A stretch of DNA of 64,000 nucleotides. Source: Rubrivivax gelatinosus IL144. GTDB taxonomy: Bacteria > Pseudomonadota > Gammaproteobacteria > Burkholderiales > Burkholderiaceae_C. The stretch spans positions 3,968,001-4,032,000 of the forward strand of contig NC_017075.1 of assembly GCF_000284255.1 (NCBI RefSeq). The letters are read 5' to 3'. Made by a program: the position numbers and the translations under genes. Below are positions 25,476-33,806 of this stretch, piece by piece. The notes under the pieces were generated by a model, which saw only the letters and a program-made list of their open reading frames with translations, was not told the origin of the DNA and made no database searches. How positions within the stretch are numbered: the stretch's first letter is position 1; each line of letters opens with the position of its first letter.

Positions 25476-27140
25476 TCAGAACTGCACGAACTGCGACTCG
25501 TCGACCGACTCGGCCGTCGCGCGCGCCACCGGGCCGCCGGTGGCGGCACGGCGGATCGCCGCCGCCGCCTTGCGCTTGTGGCCGTCGCCGGCGGCGGGAC
25601 GCGCACGCGAGGCGGGGGCCGCGCCGCCGGGCAGCTTGAAGAAGGCCATCGCCTGCTGCAGCTGCTCGGCCTGGCTGCTCATCTCCTCGGCCGTGGCGGC
25701 CAGTTCCTCGGAGCTGGAGGCGTTCTGCTGCGTCGTCTGGCTGAGCTGCGTCACCGCGGCGTTGATCTGGCCGACGCCGGTGGACTGCTCCTGCGACGCG
25801 GCGGCGATCTCCTGCACCAGGTCGGAGGTCTTCTGGATGTTCGGCACGATCTGGTCGAGCAGATGGCCGGCACGTTCGGCCAGCTCGACGCTGGAGCCGG
25901 CGACGTCGCCGATCTCCTGCGCCGCGACCTGGCTGCGTTCGGCCAGCTTGCGCACCTCGGCGGCGACGACCGCGAAACCCTTGCCGTGTTCGCCGGCACG
26001 CGCGGCCTCGATCGCGGCGTTGAGCGCCAGCAGGTTGGTCTGGTAGGCGATGTCGTCGATGATCGAGATCTTCTGCGCGATCTGCTTCATCGCCGAGACG
26101 GTGGACTTGACCGCATCGCCGCCTTCCTGGGCCTCGGTGGCGGCCTTGGTCGCCATGCCGTCGGTGACCTTGGCGTTCTCGGTGTTCTGCGAGATCGACG
26201 CCGTCATCTGCTCCATCGACGCGCTGGTTTCCTCGACACCGGCGGCCTGCTCGCTGGCGGCCTGCGACAGCGATTGCGCGGTGGCGCTCACTTCCTCGGA
26301 CGCCCCGGCCAGCGCCTCGGCGCTCTGGTTCACCTCGGTCACCACCTGCGACAGGCGGCCGACCATGGTCTTCACCGCGGCCAGGATGCTCGTCGTGTCG
26401 CCTTGGCGGACACGGATGTCCGGCGTCAGGTCGCCCTGGGCGACGCTGTTGGCGATGTCGACCACGTAAGCCGGCTCGCCGCCGACCTGACGCGTGATCG
26501 AACGCGTGATGATCAGCGCCATGCCCAGCGCCAGCAGCGAGCAGCCGGCGATGATGCCGATGGTCCACAGGCGCGCGTTCTCGTAGGTCGTGGTGGCGAG
26601 CGCGGAGGCCTCGGCTGCGCCGGCGACGTTGATCTCGGCGAGCTTGTCGGCGGTGGCGCGCATCGTGTTGTAGTGCGTGCGGCTCTCGGCGTTGAGCACC
26701 GCCCGGGCCTCGTTCTGTGCGTTCTTCAGTGCCAGCTCGGCGATGCGGCCGTGCTGCATGACGTAGCCGTCGAACGCGGTCGTGAACACCTCGTAGGCTT
26801 TTTTCTCCTCCGGGTTGGACACCAGCTTGCCGTAATGGGTCAGCGTCTTCTTCAGCAGTTCGAGGTTGTCGGCGTACTCCTTCTCCGTCTGTTCGACCTC
26901 CTGCCGTTCCTCGGCGAGGATGGCGCGGTACTCGAGCACGCGGGCGCGGTTGACCTGCGCCTTGGCGGTCATCGCCAGCTGCACGCTGGGCAACCAGTTG
27001 TCGGCCAGATCGTCCGTCGAGCCGTTGACCACGGCCAGACGGGAGATCGAGAAGACTCCGAGCGCTGCCATCAGCAGCAGCACGACGACGAACGAGCCGA
27101 AGAGCTTCGTCGCCAGCTTCATGTTCTTGAACACGTTCAT
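25476..27140 (-). CDS. Methyl-accepting chemotaxis protein (4HB_MCP type)
   Basis: A 554-residue receptor. TM1 is at about residues 12-33, a four-helix-bundle periplasmic domain at about 34-188, TM2 at about 190-210, then HAMP and signalling domain with the canonical tip [31 protein letters not shown]. The tail is an Ala/Arg-rich linker ending D-E-S-Q-F-V-Q-F, perhaps a tether for adaptation enzymes, although it is not the classic NWETF type. Located between cheA and cheW, so it is the dedicated receptor of this system. Confidence 0.94.
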   Translation of the reverse strand: MNVFKNMKLATKLFGSFVVVLLLMAALGVFSISRLAVVNGSTDDLADNWLPSVQLAMTAKAQVNRARVLEYRAILAEERQEVEQTEKEYADNLELLKKTLTHYGKLVSNPEEKKAYEVFTTAFDGYVMQHGRIAELALKNAQNEARAVLNAESRTHYNTMRATADKLAEINVAGAAEASALATTTYENARLWTIGIIAGCSLLALGMALIITRSITRQVGGEPAYVVDIANSVAQGDLTPDIRVRQGDTTSILAAVKTMVGRLSQVVTEVNQSAEALAGASEEVSATAQSLSQAASEQAAGVEETSASMEQMTASISQNTENAKVTDGMATKAATEAQEGGDAVKSTVSAMKQIAQKISIIDDIAYQTNLLALNAAIEAARAGEHGKGFAVVAAEVRKLAERSQVAAQEIGDVAGSSVELAERAGHLLDQIVPNIQKTSDLVQEIAAASQEQSTGVGQINAAVTQLSQTTQQNASSSEELAATAEEMSSQAEQLQQAMAFFKLPGGAAPASRARPAAGDGHKRKAAAAIRRAATGGPVARATAESVDESQFVQF

Positions 27141-27173
27141 TCCCTTCGAACAGGTGGTAATGGCCGTAAACGG

Positions 27174-29324
27174 TCAGACAGTTGCGACGAGCCGTTGGCG
27201 GTCGTAATCGTTGGACGGGGCACGGGAGGCGTGCCGCGCCAGCGCGAGCTTCGCGATGGCGGGCACATCGAGGATCAGGGCGACGTCGCCGGAGCCCAGC
27301 AGCGCCGAGCCGCTGATGCCGCGCACGTCCTGGAACATGCGCGACAGCGGCTTGATGACGGTCTGGCTCTCGCCGAGCAGCGCGTCGACGACCAGGCCGC
27401 AGCGTGCGCCGCCGCACTGCACGACGACGATGTTCTGGCGCGCCGGCGCCACGCCGCCGAGACCGAACAGATCGCGCAGCCGCACCAGCGGCAGCACGCC
27501 GCCGCGCAGGTCGGTGTAGTCGTGGCCGTCGGCGCAGCTGTAGGCCACGCATTCGTCGACCATCTCCATCGGCACGACGAACATCGAGCGGCCGACGGCG
27601 ACCTGGAAGCCGTTGATGATCGCCAGCGTCAGCGGCAGCCTGACGGTGACCGTCGTGCCTTCGCCGGGCCGGCTGGCGAGCGCGACGCTGCCGCGCAGCG
27701 CGGTGATGTTCTGCTTGACGACGTCCATGCCGACGCCGCGGCCGGACAGGTTGGTCACCTTCTCCGCCGTCGAGAAGCCGGCCTCGAAGATGAGCTGGTC
27801 GATCTCGTGGTCGGCCGGCACCTGGTCGGGCGCGACCAGGCCGCGCTCGCGCGCCTTGGCCAGGATGCGCTCTCGGTTCAGGCCGCCGCCGTCGTCGCTG
27901 ACCTCGATGACGATGGCGCCCGAGTCGTGGAAGGCGTTGAGGCCGACGACACCGCGCGCGGGCTTGCCGCGTGCGGCGCGCTGCTCGGGCGAGTCGATGC
28001 CGTGGTCGATGGCGTTGCGCACCAGGTGCATCAGCGGGTCGCCGAGCTTCTCGACGACGGTCTTGTCGAGTTCGGTGTCCTCGCCGCTGACGACGAGCTC
28101 GATGTCCTTGCCGAGCTCGTGCGCGACGTCGTGCACGACACGCTTGAAGCGCGAGAAGGTGGCGCCGATGCGCACCATGCGCAGGTTCAGCGCGCTGTCG
28201 CGCACGTCCTGCACGAGGGCGTCCAGCGTCGCGTGCGCCTCCTGCAGTTCCAGGTCGCGCACGCGGCGCCCGGCCTGGCGCGCGCCGGCGGCGGCGATGA
28301 CGAGTTCGCCGACCAGCGTGATCAGCCGGTCGAGCTTGGCGGCGTCGACGCGGATCGTCGAGGCTTCGCTCGAACGCGTCTCGCGCACCTGGCGCTGGCG
28401 GTCCAGCGCCGCTTCGACGACCTCGGGCGCGACCCGGCCCTGCTCGGCCAGCAGCGCGCCCAGGCGCGGCGCCGGGTCGGCCTCGCGCTGCACGCCCAGG
28501 GCCTCGACCAGTTCGCGCTCGGTGATGCTGCCGCAGCGCACGAGGATCTCGCCGATGCGCTCGGGCTGCTCGGGCAGCGCGCGGATCAGATCGATGTACT
28601 CGGCGACACGGCTGCGCGGCGGCACCAGGCGCAGCTCGCAGTCGTCGATGACGAACTCGAAGACGCTCTCGATCGTCGCCCGGTCGGCGGCGGTGACGAG
28701 CGCGATCTCGAAGCCCAGGCAGCAGCCTTCGGGGTCCAGGTCCTCCAGCGTCGGCACCGCGTCGGGCAGCGTGACGATGCGCTCGACGCGGCCGATCGAA
28801 GACAGGTAGCGCACGAAGGCCAGCGGGTCCATGCCGTTGCGCAGCACGTCGGCGCCGAAGCGGATCGACAGATGCCACTGGCCTTCGGCGGCCGGCGCAG
28901 GCTCGGCGGCGGCCGCTTCGGGCGCCGCGGCCGGGGCGTCGAGGAAGGCGCGCAGCTGCACCAGCAGCGTGTCTTCGACGGCACGGTGCGCGGGCCCGGG
29001 CTCGGCGCCCGACTCCAGCGCGTCGACCCAGGCGCCGACGTGGTCGCAGCAGCGCAGCAGCAGCGGCAGCAGCGGCCCGCGGATCGCCACGCTGCCGGCG
29101 CGCACCTCGTCGAGCACGCTTTCCAGCACGTGCGTGAAGCGCACGACACCGTCCAGACCGAACAGGCCGGCCGAGCCCTTGATCGTGTGCGCGGCACGGA
29201 AGATCGCGTTGACGTCGAGCTCGGCCGTCGGGCTCTCGTCGGCGCCGAGCAGCGCGGTCTCCATGTCGGCGAGCAGTTCGCGCGCCTCGCTGAAGAAGGT
29301 CTTCAGCGCGTCGTCCATGTCCAC
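27174..29324 (-). CDS. cheA: Chemotaxis histidine kinase CheA
   Basis: A 716-residue kinase. Order: Hpt domain with phosphorylated H46 in A-A-H-T-I-K-G-S-A-G; Ala/Pro linker; a P2-like region (about 150-240); a segment of about 60 residues; dimerisation helices; HATPase with N-box H-L-V-R-N-A-I-D-H-G-I-D and G-R-G-V-G-M-D-V-V-K; CheW-like regulatory domain to the end. I favour the GTG at 29324, which is 8 bases from GGGAG; the ATG two codons later is the alternative. It phosphorylates the CheY-like, EAL and CheB receivers of the cluster. Confidence 0.93.
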   Translation of the reverse strand: MDMDDALKTFFSEARELLADMETALLGADESPTAELDVNAIFRAAHTIKGSAGLFGLDGVVRFTHVLESVLDEVRAGSVAIRGPLLPLLLRCCDHVGAWVDALESGAEPGPAHRAVEDTLLVQLRAFLDAPAAAPEAAAAEPAPAAEGQWHLSIRFGADVLRNGMDPLAFVRYLSSIGRVERIVTLPDAVPTLEDLDPEGCCLGFEIALVTAADRATIESVFEFVIDDCELRLVPPRSRVAEYIDLIRALPEQPERIGEILVRCGSITERELVEALGVQREADPAPRLGALLAEQGRVAPEVVEAALDRQRQVRETRSSEASTIRVDAAKLDRLITLVGELVIAAAGARQAGRRVRDLELQEAHATLDALVQDVRDSALNLRMVRIGATFSRFKRVVHDVAHELGKDIELVVSGEDTELDKTVVEKLGDPLMHLVRNAIDHGIDSPEQRAARGKPARGVVGLNAFHDSGAIVIEVSDDGGGLNRERILAKARERGLVAPDQVPADHEIDQLIFEAGFSTAEKVTNLSGRGVGMDVVKQNITALRGSVALASRPGEGTTVTVRLPLTLAIINGFQVAVGRSMFVVPMEMVDECVAYSCADGHDYTDLRGGVLPLVRLRDLFGLGGVAPARQNIVVVQCGGARCGLVVDALLGESQTVIKPLSRMFQDVRGISGSALLGSGDVALILDVPAIAKLALARHASRAPSNDYDRQRLVATV

Positions 29325-29349
29325 GTTCTGTTCTCCCTGCAAGCCGGCG

Positions 29350-29652
29350 TCAGTGCGATGCCGGCGGGGTCAGCGGGTCGCCGAAGTGGCCGGCGAGGTC
29401 CAGCACCGCGAAGGCGTCGCGCACCGACGGGGCATGCCCGACGAGGCGCAGCGCGCGGCCGCGCGCGGCGGCACTCTTCTTCGCGGCGATCAGCAGTTGC
29501 ACGCCGGCGCTGTCGAACTCGGTGACGGCGGCCAGGTCGATCTCGAAGTCGCCGTCGGCGCCGTCGCCCAGCGCTGCGAGCAGCGCCTGGCGCAGCTCGG
29601 CCGCGCGGTAGATCGTGAGTTCGCCTTCGATGGCGAAAGAGGTGGTGCTCAT
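29350..29652 (-). CDS. STAS-domain protein (anti-sigma antagonist-like)
   Basis: A 100-residue single STAS domain. The conserved V-T-E-F-D-S-A-G-V-Q-L-L motif places Ser48 where SpoIIAA-type proteins are phosphorylated. Such proteins act in partner switching or, in some transporters, as regulatory modules. It lies between the CheY-like gene (16 bases) and cheA (25 bases) in the same operon, so it is probably tied to the chemosensory pathway, for example as an output or a scaffold. No cognate serine kinase or phosphatase is in the window. Confidence 0.85.
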   Translation of the reverse strand: MSTTSFAIEGELTIYRAAELRQALLAALGDGADGDFEIDLAAVTEFDSAGVQLLIAAKKSAAARGRALRLVGHAPSVRDAFAVLDLAGHFGDPLTPPASH

Positions 29653-29668
29653 CGTCGGTCCCTGCGCT

Positions 29669-30037
29669 CTAGGGCAGCACGAGCTTCTGCACCACCGCCA
29701 GCAGCTGCGGCGGGCTGAAGGGCTTGACCACCCAGGCCTTGGCGCCGGCGGCCTGGCCTTCGGCCTTCTTGTTCGCCGCCGACTCGGTGGTCAGCATCAC
29801 GATCGGCGTGAAGCGGTAGGCCGCGAGCTGCTTGACCGCCTTGACGAAACCGATGCCGTCGAGGTTGGGCATGTTCACGTCGCTGACGATCAGGTGGATC
29901 TTGGCGCCGGTGAGCTTGCGCAGCGCGTCGGCGCCGTCGCAGGCTTCGAGCACGTCGTAGCCGGCGCCCCTGAGGGCGATGGCGACGACCTGGCGCAGCG
30001 AAGCCGAGTCGTCGACGATCATGATGGTCTTGGCCAT
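29669..30037 (-). CDS. CheY-like single-domain response regulator
   Basis: A 122-residue receiver with acidic pair D9/D10, phospho-acceptor D53 (V-S-D-V-N-M-P), Thr at M-L-T-T-E-S and K105 in V-V-K-P-F. All catalytic residues are present. It probably takes phosphate from the neighbouring CheA. The tail A-N-K-K-A-E-G-Q-A-A-G-A-K-A-W is typical of the stand-alone CheY-like proteins found with STAS-containing chemosensory clusters, rather than flagellar CheY. Confidence 0.93.
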   Translation of the reverse strand: MAKTIMIVDDSASLRQVVAIALRGAGYDVLEACDGADALRKLTGAKIHLIVSDVNMPNLDGIGFVKAVKQLAAYRFTPIVMLTTESAANKKAEGQAAGAKAWVVKPFSPPQLLAVVQKLVLP

Positions 30038-30063
30038 GTCGGCGGTCCTGTGATGCCGGGTGA

Positions 30064-31227
30064 TCAGAAGAAGGTGACGGCCTCTTCGGCCGGCGCCGGT
30101 GCGGCGGGCGCCGCGGCTGCCGAGCGTCCCGTCTCGGCAGCGTGTTCGTCGGCCATCGCGTAGCTGCGGCGCAGCTCGTCGAGCAGCACGGCGGTGTCCA
30201 GCGGCCTGGCGTCGCCTTCGCGCGCCAGATGGTCCAGGTGCTGCAGGCTGTCGCGCACGTGGCTCAGGCGCTGGCTGACGCGGTCCTGGAACTGCAGCTG
30301 CACCAGCGACTCGACGACCTCGGTCTGGATGCCCTGGCTGTCGGCCTGCAGCCGCGCGGCGGCGTCCTCCAGCGAACGCGTCACGCCCTCGAAGTCGGCG
30401 AGCACGCGCTGGATCGCCTGGCCCGAGGCGGCGAGCATCTCGGCCTCGGTGGCTTCGGAGTCGCGGGCGTCGCCGCAGGCTTTCAGGATGGCGCCGGAGA
30501 TCGAGTCGACGTCGCGCGCCATGCGCTCGCCGGTCGAGGCCGACTGCGCCGAAAGCTTGCGCACCTCCTGCGCCAGCACGCCGAAGCCGCGGCCTTCGGG
30601 GCCGGCATGCGCGGCCTCGATGGCGGCGTTGATCGCCAGCAGATTCGTCTTGGACGCGATCGCCGAGACCTCGTTGGCCATCTCGCGCAGTTCGGCGACG
30701 AAAGGCACGAGTTCCTGCACCGCCTGGCGCAGCTCGCTGTTGCCGCCGGTGGCGCGACGCAGCGAGTCGAGAATGCCTTCGAGGTCGTGGCGGCTGCGCA
30801 CCTGCACCTCGCCGGCGCCGTGGTCGCCACCGCTGCCGGCCGCGGCCAGCGCCGTGTCCAGGCGCGAGACGATGCCGCCGAAACGTTCGGTCAGCGCACA
30901 GACGGCGGCCTCGGTCTGCGAACGCGCGCCTTCGACGTGGGTGGCCCACAGCGGCGCGAGTTCGGTGCCGAGAGCACGCTGCGCGGCAGCCCACTCGGCG
31001 ACCAGGCGATCACGCTCGCGGCGAGCCCGCTGCACGCGGCGGTCGCCGATGCCGGCCACCAGCACCAGCGCGGCGGCGCCGACGCAGGCCCAGGCCTCGC
31101 CGCCCGAGGCCCAGGCGAGCAGCGCCGCGGCCGGCAGGGCGATCGCCGTCGCCGGCCAGCGCGAGCTCGCCAGCGGGAACCGCGGCTTGGATTCGGCCGG
31201 CAAGGTCGGCAAGGAGAGTTCGGTCAT
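30064..31227 (-). CDS. Short membrane-anchored chemoreceptor-like protein
   Basis: A 387-residue protein. Two closely spaced membrane segments (about residues 26-42 and 46-62) leave almost no periplasmic domain and there is no clear HAMP. The cytoplasmic part has the receptor tip in altered form: S-K-T-N-L-L-A-I-N-A-A-I-E-A-A-H-A-G-P-E-G-R-G-F-G-V-L-A. It should sense membrane or cytoplasmic signals, or act as a signalling partner, rather than bind periplasmic ligands. The C-terminus is Ala/Pro-rich and ends E-E-A-V-T-F-F. First gene of the nine-gene Che cluster. Confidence 0.88.
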   Translation of the reverse strand: MTELSLPTLPAESKPRFPLASSRWPATAIALPAAALLAWASGGEAWACVGAAALVLVAGIGDRRVQRARRERDRLVAEWAAAQRALGTELAPLWATHVEGARSQTEAAVCALTERFGGIVSRLDTALAAAGSGGDHGAGEVQVRSRHDLEGILDSLRRATGGNSELRQAVQELVPFVAELREMANEVSAIASKTNLLAINAAIEAAHAGPEGRGFGVLAQEVRKLSAQSASTGERMARDVDSISGAILKACGDARDSEATEAEMLAASGQAIQRVLADFEGVTRSLEDAAARLQADSQGIQTEVVESLVQLQFQDRVSQRLSHVRDSLQHLDHLAREGDARPLDTAVLLDELRRSYAMADEHAAETGRSAAAAPAAPAPAEEAVTFF

Positions 31228-31282
31228 GGACGTGGTGTTCGGTGCGGCAGATGTCGGCGGCGGACCGTGTCGGTACGTTTGC

Positions 31283-31294
31283 CGTATGCATACG
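31283..31294. promoter_or_regulatory. Perfect palindrome CGTATGCATACG upstream of the Che cluster
   Basis: A 12-bp perfect dyad, 56 bases upstream of the first gene of the chemosensory cluster. A candidate operator, sharing the ATGCAT core with the palindrome before the porin/receptor operon. Confidence 0.4.
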
Positions 31295-31500
31295 CCTATC
31301 GTCCCTGGGCGACCGGAATGAAGCGCGACTCAAACAGGTATGAACACGCCCACGACATCCTTCACGAACGCGAGTGGTAACTAGCAAAATCGATATCGGC
31401 ACAGTGATTCAAGGCGCAAAACTGCGTCGATCGAGCCCCTCCTGCGCATGTCCTGCGCCTGCAGGGACTCCCCCCATGCCCAGCCCCTGCGCCCGCCCCT

Positions 31501-31506
31501 AGACTG
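31501..31506 (+). promoter_or_regulatory. Candidate -10 (TAGACT) for the 31534 gene
   Basis: GCCCCTAGACTGCC, 27 bases before the ATG; a ribosome site (GGGAGAGAG) lies between. Same string as before mrpA and recC. Confidence 0.4.
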
Positions 31507-31533
31507 CCGGCAACCCTTGGGAGAGAGCCAACG

Positions 31534-31848
31534 ATGAGATCGACCGTGCGCCTCGTGTTCGGCCCCGACGAACTGACGGTGAACCTGCCGGACCACGACA
31601 AACCCTGGGCCGCCGACGAAGCCCGACGCTGGCTGGACGACCAGTTCGTCGCCAACGACTGCGAGCCGCTGCGCGCGCTGGGCAAGGTGCTGGTGGCCGA
31701 CAAGCTGGCGGCGATCGCGCGCGCGGTCGGCCTGCAGGGCTTCCACGACGACGAGGCCTTCCGCACGGACTTCGCACGCGCCGCCTCGGCCGCGCTGGCG
31801 CGCGACCTGATCAAGGTCGACGCCGAGACCGGCAAGGTCACGTTCTGA
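31534..31848 (+). CDS. Hypothetical 104-residue protein
   Basis: A small soluble protein with a clear ribosome site (TTGGGAGAGAG). It begins M-R-S-T-V-R-L-V-F-G-P-D-E-L-T-V-N-L-P-D and is mainly helical afterwards, with a recurrent A-A-x-A-x-A pattern and acidic residues. There is no signal peptide and no membrane segment. I do not recognise a family. Codon use matches the core genome, so it is probably a real native gene. Confidence 0.7.
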   Translation: MRSTVRLVFGPDELTVNLPDHDKPWAADEARRWLDDQFVANDCEPLRALGKVLVADKLAAIARAVGLQGFHDDEAFRTDFARAASAALARDLIKVDAETGKVTF

Positions 31849-31949
31849 TACGCCGCGGCCGCCGGCGGCAGGGTCTTGGGCTTGCCGCCTATGGACGGCG
31901 GCGCGAGCATGCAGGCGCCGCGGGCGCCGCCTGCGATGCGGAGATCCCG

Positions 31950-33806
31950 ATGAGATTCGCCCCCCGCGCCGGCGTCGCAGCGCTGGCCGTGCTGCTGCTC
32001 AGCCCGCCGGCATTCGCACGCGACACCTCCCAACCGGCCCCGCGCCTGGCCGCCGTCGCCGAGGCGGCCAAGGTCCAGGGGCTCAAACGCGGCGTCGTCT
32101 CCACCGCCAACCCCTACGCCGCCGAAGCCGGCGCGCGTGTGCTGGGCTGGGGCGGCAACGCGGTCGACGCCGCGGTCGCGATCGCCTACGCGCTCAACGT
32201 CGTCGAACCGCAGTCGGCGGGCATCGGCGGCGGCGGCTTCATGATGGTCCACCTCGTCGAGACCGGCGAGACCTTCGTGCTCGACAGCCGCGAGACGGCA
32301 CCGGCCGGCGCGACGCCGGACATGTTCGTCGGCGTGCCCAACCCGTCGCTGCAAGGCGTGGCCGTCGGCGTGCCGGGCATGGTGCGCGGCACCGCCTGGG
32401 CACTCGAACACTGGGGCCGGCTCAAGCTCGGCCAGGTGATGCTGCCGGCGATCCGGCTCGCCTCACAGGGCTTCGAGGCGACGCCGCGCTACGTCAGCGC
32501 CAGCTGCAACAGCCGCGCCCGCAACTCGCCCGAGGCCGAGGCCTTCTTCTGCCCCGGCGGCGTGCCGCCGGCGGTGGGCCAGCTGATCCGCAACGAGCCG
32601 CTGGCCGAGACGCTGCGCCTGATCGCCACGCGCGGCCCCGACTGCTTCTACGTCCTGAAGCCCGAACTCGGCTGCGACATCGCCAAGGGCATCGTCGAAG
32701 GCCAGAAGTTCACGCGCAGCGAAGCCGGCAGCAAGGGCGGCAGCATGTCCTACGCCGACCTGCAGGGCTACCAGCCGGCGCTGCGTGTGCCGGTCGAAGG
32801 CCGCTACCGCGGCTGGAAGCTGAAGTCGATGCCGCCGCCGTCCTCCGGCGGGCTGACCATCCTGCAGATGCTGGCGATGATCGAGCGTTTCCCGATCGGC
32901 GACGCCAGCCAGGGCTGGGGCTTCGGCGAGCCGAAGACTGTGCAGACCATGGTCGAGACGATGCGTGTCGCTTTCGCCGACCGCGCCGTCTGGGCCGGCG
33001 ACGAGGACTTCGTGCACGTGCCGGCGGCCGGGCTGCTGGACCCGGAGTACGTCGCCCAGCGCAGCGCGCTGATCGTGCCCGGCGTGCGCGCCCAGCCCGA
33101 CCCGACGGCCGGCGATCCGCGCCCCTACGACACCAAGCCGCTGCGCCGCAGCCGGCCGCTGGCGGTGGCCGCGCCGATCGACGGCCCGGGCGAGACGACG
33201 ACGCATTTCTCGGTCGTCGACCGCTGGGGCAACATGGTGTCCTATACCAACACCATCGAGTCTTCGCACGGCATCGGCGTCTTCGCCGGCTACACGCGCG
33301 AAGACGGCAGCTTCCGCAACTTCGGCTTCCTGCTGAACAACGAGCTGACCGACTTCAACCTGGCGCCGACCGTCAACCCGTACACCGGCGCCGCCGGCAG
33401 CAACGACGTGCAGCCGGGCAAGCGCCCGCGCAGCAGCATGGCGCCGACGATGATCTTCACGCCCGAAGGCCAGCCGGTCGTCGCCTACGGCTCGCCGGGC
33501 GGGGCGACGATCATCAACTCGGTGTTCAACGTGACGCTGAACCTCGTCGACCACGGCATGGGGCTGCAGCAGGCGATCGACGCACCGCGGGTCTCGGTCG
33601 CCAGCGCCGGCAGCAACGTCGCCACCGAGACGACGATGCCGCAGGCCACCGTCGACGCACTGAAGGCGCTGGGCTACGCGGTGTCGATCACCGACATCGG
33701 CTCGGTGCAGGCGGTGCTCGTCGACCCGGCGACCGGGCGCCAGTACGGCGCCGCCGACTCGCGCCGCGAAGGCACCGTCATCGCCTTGCCGCGGCGCCAG
33801 CCCTGA
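31950..33806 (+). CDS. ggt: Gamma-glutamyltransferase
   Basis: A 618-residue periplasmic Ntn-hydrolase precursor with a signal peptide (M-R-F-A-P-R-A-G-V-A-A-L-A-V-L-L-L-S-P-P-A-F-A). It cleaves glutathione and other gamma-glutamyl compounds. The self-processing nucleophile is T417 in G-E-T-T-T-H-F-S-V-V-D, and the gamma-glutamyl site P-R-S-S-M-A-P-T and Y-G-S-P-G-G-A-T-I-I-N are present. The N-terminal subunit motif N-P-Y-A-A-E-A-G-A-R-V-L-G-W-G-G-N-A-V-D-A-A-V-A is also clear. Its stop directly abuts the stop of the convergent receptor gene. Confidence 0.95.
   Translation: MRFAPRAGVAALAVLLLSPPAFARDTSQPAPRLAAVAEAAKVQGLKRGVVSTANPYAAEAGARVLGWGGNAVDAAVAIAYALNVVEPQSAGIGGGGFMMVHLVETGETFVLDSRETAPAGATPDMFVGVPNPSLQGVAVGVPGMVRGTAWALEHWGRLKLGQVMLPAIRLASQGFEATPRYVSASCNSRARNSPEAEAFFCPGGVPPAVGQLIRNEPLAETLRLIATRGPDCFYVLKPELGCDIAKGIVEGQKFTRSEAGSKGGSMSYADLQGYQPALRVPVEGRYRGWKLKSMPPPSSGGLTILQMLAMIERFPIGDASQGWGFGEPKTVQTMVETMRVAFADRAVWAGDEDFVHVPAAGLLDPEYVAQRSALIVPGVRAQPDPTAGDPRPYDTKPLRRSRPLAVAAPIDGPGETTTHFSVVDRWGNMVSYTNTIESSHGIGVFAGYTREDGSFRNFGFLLNNELTDFNLAPTVNPYTGAAGSNDVQPGKRPRSSMAPTMIFTPEGQPVVAYGSPGGATIINSVFNVTLNLVDHGMGLQQAIDAPRVSVASAGSNVATETTMPQATVDALKALGYAVSITDIGSVQAVLVDPATGRQYGAADSRREGTVIALPRRQP

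Larger units (their letters stand above)
31228..31533. other. Divergent promoter region
   Basis: This 306-base gap separates the Che cluster (minus) from the gene at 31534 (plus). It holds a 12-bp palindrome (31283-31294), an AT-richer patch near 31375-31400, and a TAGACT hexamer at 31501. I see no gene in it. Confidence 0.4.

Noticed and set aside
23724..29525. Plus-strand open frame of 1933 codons across cheR, EAL, cheW, receptor and cheA
   Set aside because: Antisense shadow; composition is R/H/Q/D-rich repeats and the minus strand has five clear chemotaxis genes with conserved catalytic residues.
31320..31420. Possible sigma28 (FliA) promoter for the Che cluster
   Set aside because: A GACGATAG patch resembles the -10 but no TAAA/TCAA-type -35 lies at the right spacing.
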